64,000 bases of DNA, taken from the NCBI RefSeq assembly GCF_021375795.1, contig NZ_JAEIOI010000004.1:186001-250000 (forward strand), in the 5' to 3' direction. Source of the stretch: Pseudomonas anguilliseptica (GTDB lineage: Bacteria; Pseudomonadota; Gammaproteobacteria; Pseudomonadales; Pseudomonadaceae). A model generated the notes under the pieces. That model was given only the letters and a program-made list of their open reading frames with translations, made no database searches and was not told the DNA's origin. This document shows positions 17,596 through 26,015 of the stretch, piece by piece. Numbering within the stretch: position 1 is the first letter of the stretch; each line of letters starts with the position of its first letter. The translations under genes were made by a program, and so were the position numbers.

Positions 17596-18516
17596 TCAGC
17601 CCCGACTGCTGGCCAGCGCCAGCATCTGCTCACGCAACCAGGCATGCCCGGCCTGGTTTTCCACCTGCCGCGACCAGTACAGGTTGAGGCTGACTGGCGG
17701 CAGGCTGATCGGCAGCGCCAGCAGGCGATTGGGCAACCCGGCATTGATCAGCTCGGCGTAACGCAACGGCATGGTCAGCAACCACTCACTCTGTGCCACC
17801 AGCAGCGCCGCCGAGAGGTAATGCTGGCAACGCTGGCGCACCTGTCGCGCCAATCCCTGGCGTGCCAACGCCAGATCTTCCACGCAGATGCCACGCCGCC
17901 GTGAAGTGGCTGCAATGTGCTCGGCGGCCAGGTAGCGCGGCATATCCAGCGGCCCATCAAAGGCCGGCCCGGCAACCACACACAACGGGTCGGTGAGCAG
18001 CTGCTGCTGACGCAACTCGGGGTCGGTCGGCCGGGCGATTTCAATGGCCAGGTCGATGCGCCCGGCGCTCAGCTCACGTTGCAGCTCGGCCCAATGCAGG
18101 CTGCTGCTGCGCACCTGCAATTGCGGGGCAACCCGGCGTAGGTGGTCGATGATGCTCGGCAGCACCACCGGCTCCATCTGCTCAGGCATATTCAGGGTAA
18201 AAGTGCGGCGGTCCTGCGTGGGGTCGAAGTCCTGACCGCGTGTCACGCTGCGCAACAACCCGGCCAACGCCTCCTGAATGCCCGGGGCCAGCTGTGTGGC
18301 CAGTGGCGTGGGCGCCACCCCACGGCCTTCGCGGATAAACAGCGGATCGTCCAATTGCTCACGCAACCGATTCAGCGCGTGGCTGACCGCCGACTGGCTG
18401 AGGTGCAGCAAGACCGCTGCACGCGTCAGGTTGCGCTCGCGATAGATCACCTCGAAGACCCGAAACAGGTTCAGGTCGATGCGTCCCAGCGCTGACCATT
18501 CATGCTGTTGATTCAT
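17596..18516 (-). CDS. LysR family transcriptional regulator
   Basis: A 306-residue LysR-type regulator. The N-terminal winged helix-turn-helix (LNLFRVFEVIYRERNLTRAA, then LSQSAVSHALNRLREQL) is complete, and the effector domain runs from about residue 95. The start at 18516 has GGGGA six bases upstream. It is divergent from the acyl-CoA ligase gene 162 bp away and its stop is immediately adjacent to the ispA stop. It most likely controls the ligase-carboxylase pair in response to a substrate or CoA-ester intermediate. The ligand is not known. Confidence 0.95.
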   Translation of the reverse strand: MNQQHEWSALGRIDLNLFRVFEVIYRERNLTRAAVLLHLSQSAVSHALNRLREQLDDPLFIREGRGVAPTPLATQLAPGIQEALAGLLRSVTRGQDFDPTQDRRTFTLNMPEQMEPVVLPSIIDHLRRVAPQLQVRSSSLHWAELQRELSAGRIDLAIEIARPTDPELRQQQLLTDPLCVVAGPAFDGPLDMPRYLAAEHIAATSRRRGICVEDLALARQGLARQVRQRCQHYLSAALLVAQSEWLLTMPLRYAELINAGLPNRLLALPISLPPVSLNLYWSRQVENQAGHAWLREQMLALASSRG

Positions 18517-18585
18517 GGTTATCCCCGACAATTACCTACCCGCCCAGCCTAGCAGGCAAGGGCAACCAGAAAACCATGAATACGT

Positions 18586-18603
18586 TGCATGGATAACGAT
18601 GCA
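18586..18603. promoter_or_regulatory. Candidate LysR binding site
   Basis: TGCATGGATAACGATGCA is an 18-bp interrupted palindrome (arms TGCAT/ATGCA) in the 162-bp gap between the divergent LysR regulator and acyl-CoA ligase. An overlapping ATGC-ATAA-GCAT repeat follows directly. Position and partial symmetry fit a LysR site; no promoter box was placed with confidence. Confidence 0.45.
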
Positions 18604-18678
18604 TAAGCATCAGTTCTGTGACGGCGAACGGACTGACTAAGATGCCGCCAGGAAAAAAATAAGAAGGGGCCATCTGCC

Positions 18679-20373
18679 ATGCCTGAACGCGCATACCTCG
18701 ACCACCTGGCAAGCCTGCAAGCCGAGGCCTGGCCTGCCAACGCGCCACGCGAGGCGCACTACCCGCACGGCCAACAGCCACTCAGCGAATACCTGCGAGC
18801 CTGGGCCAGTACCCAGCCTGACCGCCCGGCCCTGGACTTCTACGGCCATAGCATCACCTGGGCTGAGCTGGATCGCCTGTCCGACCGCTGCGCTGCACTG
18901 CTCTGTGAGCTGGGGGTACAGGTCGGTGATCGGGTTGCGGTGTTTATGCCCAACTGCCCACAGCTACATATCGCCTTCTACGGCATCCTCAAATGCGGGG
19001 CGGTGTATGCCCCCGTCAGCCCGCTGAGCAAACCGCTGGAGCTGGCCTATCAGCTACAGGACAGCGCCACTCAGGTGCTGCTCTGCTTCGATCAGCTGCT
19101 GCCGGTGGTACGCGCCGTACAGGCGCAATGCTCACTGCGCCACATTCTGGCAACCAGCCTCAGCGAACTGCGCCCCAGCGTGCCGAGCATCCCGGTGGCA
19201 GACCTGTTGCTTGCCGGCAAGGTTGCACTCGACGCCGATCTCATCGACTTTCTCCCAGCCGTGGAGCGCTGCCAGCACGCCACGCCCAGCCACCGGCCAC
19301 AGCTCGATGACATCGCCGCGCTGAATTACACCGGCGGCACCACCGGATTACCCAAGGGCTGTGTGCACACCCACGGCGACATGCTCTACACCTGCGCCAG
19401 CTTCGTGCCCGTGACCATGGGCCTGCAACCCGACAGTGTGCTGCTCAACTTCCTCCCGGAGTTCTGGATTGCCGGAGAAAACGCCGGGCTGCTGTTCCCC
19501 GTGTTCAGCGGCTGCCGCCTGGTGCTGCTGGCGCGCTGGGATGCGTTGGCCTTTATGGCCGCTATCGAGCATTACCGGGTCAGCCACTGCGGCCTGCTGG
19601 TCGACAGCGCCGCAGAAGTGCTGGAGCACAGCGATGTCGACCGCTACAATTTCCGTTCGCTGCGCCGCACCGGGAGCATTTCCTTTACCAAGAAGCTGAC
19701 CCGCGACTACCGCGAGCACTGGCGCGAGCTGACTGGCTGCACGCTGTTTGAATTCAGCTTCGGCATGACCGAAACCCACACCTGCGACACCTTCACCTAT
19801 GGCCTGCAGGACGACGATTTCGACCTCACCAGCGCCCCGACTTTTGTCGGCCTGCCGGTGCCCGGCACTGAATTCAAGGTCTGCGATTTCACCAGCGGCG
19901 AGCTGCTGCCACTGGGCAGCGAAGGCGAGCTGTGCGTGCGCAGCCCTTCTTTGCTGCACGGTTACTGGCAGCGCCCGGAGGAGTCTGCGGCGGCTCTGCG
20001 CGATGGCTGGCTGCACACCGGCGATCTCGGCCAGATCACCGATCAGGGGTTTATCCGCTACCTGGGCCGGCGCAAGGAAATGCTCAAGGTCAACGGCATG
20101 AGTGTGTTCCCCAGCGAACTGGAGGCCATGCTCGGTCAGCACCCGGCGCTGCTGGCCAGTGCGGTGATCGGCCGTAGTGACGCCAGCAGTGGCCAACGCC
20201 CGGTGGCGTTTGTCGTGTTCAAGGCCGGCAGTCAGGAGAGTGCCTACAGCCTGCACGACTGGTGCAAGGAGGCGATGGCCAGCTACAAGGTGCCGGAGAT
20301 CCGCGTAGTCGACGCACTGCCCATGACTGCCACCGGCAAGGTCAAGAAGAACGAGCTGGAGAGCCTGCTGTGA
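18679..20373 (+). CDS. AMP-dependent acyl-CoA ligase
   Basis: A 564-residue adenylate-forming enzyme that should activate a carboxylic acid to its CoA thioester through an acyl-AMP. The P-loop-like motif YTGGTTGLPKG is at about 217-227, GMTETHTCD lies near residue 360, HTGDLGQI near 450, and the C-terminal catalytic lysine occurs in PMTATGKVKKNEL. It is most like the CaiC/FadD group, but substrate class cannot be told. It is followed with a 4-bp GTGA overlap by a single-chain biotin carboxylase, so the CoA ester made here is a likely substrate of that carboxylase. The upstream region has an A-rich start-site leader (AAGAAGGGG). Confidence 0.92.
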   Translation: MPERAYLDHLASLQAEAWPANAPREAHYPHGQQPLSEYLRAWASTQPDRPALDFYGHSITWAELDRLSDRCAALLCELGVQVGDRVAVFMPNCPQLHIAFYGILKCGAVYAPVSPLSKPLELAYQLQDSATQVLLCFDQLLPVVRAVQAQCSLRHILATSLSELRPSVPSIPVADLLLAGKVALDADLIDFLPAVERCQHATPSHRPQLDDIAALNYTGGTTGLPKGCVHTHGDMLYTCASFVPVTMGLQPDSVLLNFLPEFWIAGENAGLLFPVFSGCRLVLLARWDALAFMAAIEHYRVSHCGLLVDSAAEVLEHSDVDRYNFRSLRRTGSISFTKKLTRDYREHWRELTGCTLFEFSFGMTETHTCDTFTYGLQDDDFDLTSAPTFVGLPVPGTEFKVCDFTSGELLPLGSEGELCVRSPSLLHGYWQRPEESAAALRDGWLHTGDLGQITDQGFIRYLGRRKEMLKVNGMSVFPSELEAMLGQHPALLASAVIGRSDASSGQRPVAFVVFKAGSQESAYSLHDWCKEAMASYKVPEIRVVDALPMTATGKVKKNELESLL

Positions 20374-23300
20374 ACGCCCCTTTTACTGCCCTGCTGATCG
20401 CCAACCGTGGCGAAATCGCCATCCGCATCGCCCGCGCCGCCAGTGAGCTGGGCATTCGCTCGGTCGCCCTCTACGCCGAAGACGATGCCGCTTCCCTGCA
20501 TGTGCGCCAGGCCGACAGCGCAGTAGCCCTCAAGGGCCGTGGCGTAGCGGCTTACCTGGATATGCAGCAGCTGATCGAGATTGCTCAGGCGCAGGGCTGC
20601 GATGCCGTACATCCGGGCTACGGCTTTCTCGCGGAGAACGCCGAATTCGCCCGCCGCTGCCAGGCCGCCGGGCTGAGCTTTATCGGCCCCAGCAACGAGG
20701 TGCTGCAACTGTTTGGCGACAAGGCCGCAGCACGCGAGCTGGCCGAGCGCTGCGCCGTGCCACTGGTCGCGGGCATTAATCAGCCGATCAGCCTGGAGCA
20801 AGCCCACGCCTTTCTCGCTGAACATGGTGCGGTAATGCTCAAAGCCCTGGCCGGCGGCGGTGGCCGTGGCATGCGCCCGGTATTCAGTGCCAGTGAGCTG
20901 GATCAAGCCTTTGCCCGCTGCCAGTCCGAGGCGCAAAGCGCCTTCGGTAATAACGCGCTGTATATCGAGCAACTGGTCAGCCAGGCCCGGCATATCGAGA
21001 TTCAGGTACTGGGTGACAGCACGGGCGCAGTGAGCCATCTGTGGGAGCGCGACTGCAGCCTGCAACGCCGCCAGCAGAAGCTGGTGGAAATCGCCCCCAG
21101 CCCGGACCTCCCCGCTGCCACCCGCGAACGGATGATCGCAGCCGCACTAAAACTGGCCGGAGCAGCAAAATACCAAGGCCTGGCCACCTTCGAATTTCTA
21201 TTGGATGCCGAGCAGCCCGAGCGCTTTTACTTTATGGAGGCCAACCCGCGCATTCAGGTCGAACACACCGTCACCGAGCAGGTCACCGGCATCGACCTGC
21301 TGCACACCCAGCTCAAGCTGGCCGCAGGTCAGTCGCTGGAACAACTGGGCCTGCTGCAGCCTCCGGCCTTGAGCGGCAGCGCGGTGCAACTGCGCATCAA
21401 CCTGGAAAGCATGAGTGCCGATGGCAGCACCCGCCCGGCCGCCGGCACCCTGACGGCCTACCAGCCGCCCAGCGGCCCCGGCCTGCGCGTGGATGGCTAC
21501 GGTTACGCCGGCTATCCGGTCAGCCCCAGCTACGACTCACTGCTGGCCAAGCTGATCGCCCACGCGCCGGACTACCCCAGCGCCCTGCGCCGCGCCTACC
21601 GGGCACTGTGCGAATTTCGCCTGGAAGGCGTGGCGAGCAACCTGCACCTGCTGCAGAACCTGCTGCGCCTGCCGCAGGTGGCGAGCTATCAGCTGACCAC
21701 GCGCTTTGTCGAAAACCAGCTAAGCGAGCTGCTGGCCGCCCAGCCCCAGGCCCATCCACATCACTTCTTTGCCGGTGCGCAGGCTGCCAGCCAAGACGCA
21801 CAGCAGATACAGGATGCGCCAGCAGGTTGCCTGCCGCTGCTGACTCATAGCACCGGCGTGGTGGTCAGCCTGGAGGTGGCCGAAGGCGATGCCGTGGCGG
21901 TCGGCCAGAGCATTGCCGTACTGGAGGCGATGAAGATGGAATTTGTCGTCACCGCCAGCCACAGTGGCATCGTCCGTCAACTGGCCGTGCAAGTCGGCAG
22001 CGCACTCAATGAAGGCCAGCCGCTGCTGTTTATCGAACCCGCTGAGGTCGACGCCGCCGCCAGCCAGAGCGAACAGAGCCTGGACCTCGAGCATATCCGC
22101 GCGGACCTGGCTGAAGTGCTCGAACGCCATGCTGTGACCCGCGACGAGCGCCGCCCACTGGCAGTGGCCAAACGGCGCAAGACCGGCCAGCGCACAGTGC
22201 GCGAGAACCTGGCGGATCTGCTGGACGACGGTAGTTTCAGTGAATACGGCGCCCTGGCGATTGCCGCGCAACGGCGCAGGCGTTCGCTGGCCGAATTGAT
22301 CGAACAGAGCCCGGCCGATGGCCTGGTGGCCGGCACCGGCACGGTCAACGCCAAGGCATTCGGCAGCCAGGCCGCGCGCTGCATGGCCATCGCCTACGAC
22401 TACACGGTCTTCGCCGGCACCCAGGGCGTGATGAACCACAAGAAAACCGACCGCATGCTCGGCCTCGCCGCGCAGTGGCGCTTGCCGCTGGTGCTGTTTG
22501 CCGAAGGTGGCGGCGGCCGGCCGGGTGATACCGATTTCGTCGGCGTGGCCGGGCTGGATTGCCACACCTTTGTCGGCATGGCCAAGCTCTCCGGGCTGGT
22601 TCCGCTGGTGGGCGTGGTGTCCGGGCGCTGCTTTGCCGGCAACGCCGCACTGCTCGGCTGCTGCGATGTGATTATCGCCACCGATGACGCCACCATCGGC
22701 ATGGCTGGCCCGGCGATGATCGAAGGCGGCGGCCTGGGCAGCTTCAAACCAGAACAGGTCGGCCCGGTCAGCGTGCAGGGCCCCAATGGCGTTATCGATG
22801 TGCGGGTAGCCGATGAAGCCGCTGCGGTGCAGGTGGCCAAGCAGTACCTGAGCTACTTCCAGGGTGCGCTCAGCGAGTGGGACTGCGCCGATCAGCGCGA
22901 GCTGCGCCACGTGATCCCGGAAAACCGTTTGCGCGTGTATGACATTCGCCAGGTCATTCGCACACTCGCGGATACGGACTCCGTGCTGGAACTGCGCCGC
23001 GAGTTTGCGCCAGGGCTGATCACCGCATTTATCCGCATCGAAGGTAAGCCATTCGGCCTGCTGGCGAACAACCCGGCGCATCTCGGTGGAGCTATCGATG
23101 CGGTCGCCGGCGACAAGGCCGCGCGCTTTATGCAGCTGTGCGACGCCTTCGATATTCCGCTGCTGTCGCTGTGTGACACCCCAGGCTTTATGGTCGGCCC
23201 GGAGGCGGAGAAGCAGGCCACGGTGCGCCATGTTTCGCGCATGTTTGTCGCCACCGCCAGCCTGACGGTGCCGTTTTTCACCGTGGTGCTGCGCAAGGGC

Positions 23301-23648
23301 TACGGTCTCGGCGCCCAGGCCATGGCCGCCGGCAGTTTCCATTCGCCACTGTTTACCATCGCCTGGCCCAGCGCCGAATTTGGCGCCATGGGCCTGGAAG
23401 GCGCGGTGCGCCTGGGATTTGCCAAGGAACTGGCCGCCGTCGAGGACCAGGCGGCACGCCAGCAGCTGTTCGACAAGCTGGTGGCCAAGGCTTACGAGAA
23501 TGGCAAGGGCATCAATATGGCCAGCTTCCTGGAGATCGATGCAGTGATCGACCCCGTGGAAACCCGCGCCTGGCTGCTGCGTGGCCTCAATGCAGCGCCC
23601 AGCCCCGCTCCACGCGAAGGCAGGAAACGCGCAATCGACACCTGGTAA
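20370..23648 (+). CDS. Single-chain biotin-dependent acyl-CoA carboxylase (BC-BCCP-CT)
   Basis: A 1092-residue protein holding all three functions of an acyl-CoA carboxylase. Residues 1-445 are biotin carboxylase (LLIANRGEIAIRIARAA, ATP-grasp loop KALAGGGGRGM from 158). Residues about 510-590 are the carrier with the biotin lysine in EAMKMEF at Lys522. Residues about 615-1085 are the carboxyltransferase of the propionyl-CoA carboxylase beta type (GGGRPGDTDF, GNAALLGCCD, MGLEGAVRLGF). Start is GTG at 20370, overlapping the ligase stop in GTGA. The layout resembles single-chain long-chain acyl-CoA carboxylases described from mycobacteria. Substrate is inferred, not shown. No adjacent biotin ligase. 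Confidence 0.92.
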   Translation: MNAPFTALLIANRGEIAIRIARAASELGIRSVALYAEDDAASLHVRQADSAVALKGRGVAAYLDMQQLIEIAQAQGCDAVHPGYGFLAENAEFARRCQAAGLSFIGPSNEVLQLFGDKAAARELAERCAVPLVAGINQPISLEQAHAFLAEHGAVMLKALAGGGGRGMRPVFSASELDQAFARCQSEAQSAFGNNALYIEQLVSQARHIEIQVLGDSTGAVSHLWERDCSLQRRQQKLVEIAPSPDLPAATRERMIAAALKLAGAAKYQGLATFEFLLDAEQPERFYFMEANPRIQVEHTVTEQVTGIDLLHTQLKLAAGQSLEQLGLLQPPALSGSAVQLRINLESMSADGSTRPAAGTLTAYQPPSGPGLRVDGYGYAGYPVSPSYDSLLAKLIAHAPDYPSALRRAYRALCEFRLEGVASNLHLLQNLLRLPQVASYQLTTRFVENQLSELLAAQPQAHPHHFFAGAQAASQDAQQIQDAPAGCLPLLTHSTGVVVSLEVAEGDAVAVGQSIAVLEAMKMEFVVTASHSGIVRQLAVQVGSALNEGQPLLFIEPAEVDAAASQSEQSLDLEHIRADLAEVLERHAVTRDERRPLAVAKRRKTGQRTVRENLADLLDDGSFSEYGALAIAAQRRRRSLAELIEQSPADGLVAGTGTVNAKAFGSQAARCMAIAYDYTVFAGTQGVMNHKKTDRMLGLAAQWRLPLVLFAEGGGGRPGDTDFVGVAGLDCHTFVGMAKLSGLVPLVGVVSGRCFAGNAALLGCCDVIIATDDATIGMAGPAMIEGGGLGSFKPEQVGPVSVQGPNGVIDVRVADEAAAVQVAKQYLSYFQGALSEWDCADQRELRHVIPENRLRVYDIRQVIRTLADTDSVLELRREFAPGLITAFIRIEGKPFGLLANNPAHLGGAIDAVAGDKAARFMQLCDAFDIPLLSLCDTPGFMVGPEAEKQATVRHVSRMFVATASLTVPFFTVVLRKGYGLGAQAMAAGSFHSPLFTIAWPSAEFGAMGLEGAVRLGFAKELAAVEDQAARQQLFDKLVAKAYENGKGINMASFLEIDAVIDPVETRAWLLRGLNAAPSPAPREGRKRAIDTW

Positions 23649-23655
23649 CAACCGT

Positions 23656-23682
23656 CTGCCCGAACCTTGTTTGGGCAGTTTC
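23656..23682 (+). terminator. Terminator after the carboxylase gene
   Basis: CTGCCCGAAC and GTTTGGGCAG form a 10-bp stem (one G-T pair) with a three-base loop, followed by TTTCC. It lies 8 bp after the carboxylase stop and 51 bp before dxs, suggesting dxs has its own promoter here. Confidence 0.6.
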
Positions 23683-23733
23683 CAGTGCTTCGGGTAAACT
23701 GCCGCATCTTTTGCACCGATAACGATCTGCCTG

Positions 23734-25629
23734 ATGCCGACGACCTTCCACGAGATTCCCCGTGAGCGCCCGCTGACGCCCCTTCTAGACCGCGCCAATA
23801 CGCCGGACGAGCTACGCCGCCTGGGCGAAGCCGAGCTGGAAACCCTGGCCGACGAACTGCGCCAGTACCTGCTGTATACGGTCGGGCAGACGGGCGGACA
23901 TTTCGGCGCGGGCCTCGGCGTGATCGAGCTGACCGTGGCCCTGCATTACGTCTTCGACACCCCGGATGACCGCCTGGTGTGGGATGTGGGCCATCAGGCC
24001 TACCCGCACAAGATCCTCACCGGTCGCCGTGAGCAGATGGGCAGTTTGCGCCAGAAGGACGGCATCGCTGCCTTCCCGCGCCGCTCGGAGAGCGAGTACG
24101 ACACCTTTGGCGTCGGCCACTCCAGCACCAGCATCAGTGCCGCCTTGGGCATGGCCATCGCCGCCCGCCTGAAGGGTGAGAAGCGCAAGGCCGTGGCGGT
24201 GATCGGCGACGGCGCGATGACCGCCGGCATGGCCTTCGAGGCGCTGAACCACGCCAGCGACGTGGGCGCCAACATGCTGGTGATCCTCAACGACAACGAC
24301 ATGTCGATCTCGAAGAACGTCGGCGGCCTGTCCAACTACCTGGCCAAGATCATCTCCAGCCGCACTTACTCGAACATGCGCGAAGGCAGCAAGAAGATCC
24401 TTTCGCACCTGCCCGGTGCCTGGGAAATCGCGCGCAAGGTCGAAGAACACGCCAAAGGCATGCTGGTGCCCGGGACCCTGTTCGAAGAGCTGGGCTGGAA
24501 CTATGTCGGCCCAATCGATGGCCACGATCTGCCCACCCTGCTCGCCACGCTGCGCAATATGCGCGACCTCGACGGCCCGCAGTTTCTGCATGTGGTGACC
24601 AAGAAGGGCAAGGGTTTCGCCCCGGCCGAAGCCGACCCGATCGGCTATCACGCTATTACCAAGCTGGAGCCCATCAACGCGCCGGCCGCGCCCAAGCAAG
24701 CCAGCGGGCCGAAATACTCCAGCGTATTCGGCAAATGGCTGTGCGATATGGCCGCCGAAGACCCGCGCCTGGTCGGCATCACCCCGGCGATGAAGGAAGG
24801 CTCTGACCTGGTGGCGTTCAGCGAACGTTATCCCGAGCGCTATTTCGATGTGGCCATCGCCGAGCAGCACGCCGTGACGCTGGCGGCCGGTATGGCTTGC
24901 GACGGCGCCAAGCCGGTGGTGGCGATCTACTCGACCTTTTTGCAGCGCGCCTATGACCAGCTGATCCACGATGTGGCCGTGCAGCACCTCGACGTGCTGT
25001 TCGCCATCGACCGCGCCGGCCTGGTCGGCGAGGACGGCCCGACCCACGCCGGCAGCTTCGACATCTCCTACCTGCGCTGTATCCCCGGCATGCTGGTGAT
25101 GACGCCCAGTGATGAGAACGAACTGCGCCGCATGCTCAGCACTGGCCATCTGTTCAACGGCCCGGCGGCGGTACGCTACCCGCGCGGCAGTGGGCCGAAT
25201 GCCGCCATCGAACCAGGCCTGGAGCCGCTGGAAATCGGCAAGGGCATCGTTCGCCGCCAGGGCAAGCAAAGCGCCCTGCTGGTGTTCGGCGTGCAACTGA
25301 GCGACGCGCTCAAGGTGGGCGACGCACTCGACGCCACGGTGGTCGATATGCGATTCGTCAAACCGCTGGACGAAGCCCTGGTAAGACAGCTGGCGGCCAG
25401 CCACGAGTTGCTGGTGACCATCGAAGAGAACAGCGTGATGGGCGGTGCTGGCAGCGCGGTCAGCGAGTTCCTCGCCCATGCCGCCCTGCTCAAACCCGTG
25501 CTGCACCTGGGCCTGCCGGACTACTACGTCGAACACGCCAAACCGGCGCAGATGCTCGCCGAATGCGGCCTGGATGCCGCAGGCATCGAAGCGGCCGTAC
25601 GCCAGCGCCTGGCAACCCTGGCCAGCTGA
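23734..25629 (+). CDS. dxs: 1-deoxy-D-xylulose-5-phosphate synthase
   Basis: A 631-residue thiamine-diphosphate enzyme that condenses pyruvate with glyceraldehyde 3-phosphate, the first step of the MEP isoprenoid pathway. The thiamine motif starts at GDGAMTAG near residue 158 and continues to NDNDMSIS; the transketolase-type segment [12 protein letters not shown] and the catalytic glutamate region [16 protein letters not shown] are present. Start at 23734 has weak ribosome-binding signal. It normally follows ispA directly, but here it is separated by the LysR/ligase/carboxylase insertion and a terminator. Confidence 0.98.
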   Translation: MPTTFHEIPRERPLTPLLDRANTPDELRRLGEAELETLADELRQYLLYTVGQTGGHFGAGLGVIELTVALHYVFDTPDDRLVWDVGHQAYPHKILTGRREQMGSLRQKDGIAAFPRRSESEYDTFGVGHSSTSISAALGMAIAARLKGEKRKAVAVIGDGAMTAGMAFEALNHASDVGANMLVILNDNDMSISKNVGGLSNYLAKIISSRTYSNMREGSKKILSHLPGAWEIARKVEEHAKGMLVPGTLFEELGWNYVGPIDGHDLPTLLATLRNMRDLDGPQFLHVVTKKGKGFAPAEADPIGYHAITKLEPINAPAAPKQASGPKYSSVFGKWLCDMAAEDPRLVGITPAMKEGSDLVAFSERYPERYFDVAIAEQHAVTLAAGMACDGAKPVVAIYSTFLQRAYDQLIHDVAVQHLDVLFAIDRAGLVGEDGPTHAGSFDISYLRCIPGMLVMTPSDENELRRMLSTGHLFNGPAAVRYPRGSGPNAAIEPGLEPLEIGKGIVRRQGKQSALLVFGVQLSDALKVGDALDATVVDMRFVKPLDEALVRQLAASHELLVTIEENSVMGGAGSAVSEFLAHAALLKPVLHLGLPDYYVEHAKPAQMLAECGLDAAGIEAAVRQRLATLAS

Positions 25630-25676
25630 GCGCCATTGATCCCGAGCTGAACGACGCTCACTTGTAATTGCAGTAA

Positions 25677-25702
25677 CCGCGCATTAAGGTGCGCGGCGTT
25701 TT
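25677..25702 (+). terminator. Terminator of dxs
   Basis: CCGCGCA and TGCGCGG pair around a six-base loop, then CGTTTTA. It lies 48 bp after dxs and just before the cobalamin riboswitch. Confidence 0.6.
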
Positions 25703-25704
25703 AC

Positions 25705-25905
25705 TTCCGCCAAGGTGCGCCCTTCATCCGTGAAGCGGCGTTAAACGGGAAGCCGGTGCGCTCATGACGAGCCATCCCGGCACTGCCCCCGCAACGGTAA
25801 TCGACCGCAGAGCCATTCTGCACGTCACCTCACGCTGTCCACTGGAGCAATCTGGGAAGGACGAGGCCACGTATGTCGAGAGTCCGGAGACCGGCCTTGC
25901 TGGAT
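25705..25905 (+). promoter_or_regulatory. Adenosylcobalamin riboswitch (btuB leader)
   Basis: The 386-bp gap between dxs and btuB holds the hallmarks of a cobalamin aptamer in order: GGGAAGCCGGTGCG, then CCGGCACTGCCCCCGCAACG, then GGGAAGGACGAGGCC and the terminal B12 box AGTCCGGAGACCGGCC (25881-25896). Boundaries are approximate. It is followed 75 bp later by a hairpin that masks the btuB ribosome-binding site. Confidence 0.95.
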
Positions 25906-25979
25906 GCGACTGGTGTTGCGGAGGGCATCACCGTCAAGCTCAGGCTGCCTCTGCGCACGCCCGTTCTTGTCCCTGCCCT

Positions 25980-26006
25980 CCTCAAAAGTCTTCCGACCTT
26001 TTGAGG
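25980..26006 (+). promoter_or_regulatory. Hairpin sequestering the btuB Shine-Dalgarno sequence
   Basis: CCTCAAAAG (25980-25988) pairs perfectly with CTTTTGAGG (25998-26006) around a nine-base loop. The right arm contains GAGG, which with the next A is the ribosome-binding site nine bases before the btuB ATG. No T-run follows, so this looks like a translational expression platform for the riboswitch rather than a terminator. Confidence 0.75.
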
Positions 26007-26015
26007 ATTCTCTAA

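Noticed and set aside
21720..23798. Long open frame opposite the carboxylase
   Set aside because: Mirror of a GC-rich coding strand; no start context or recognisable domain.
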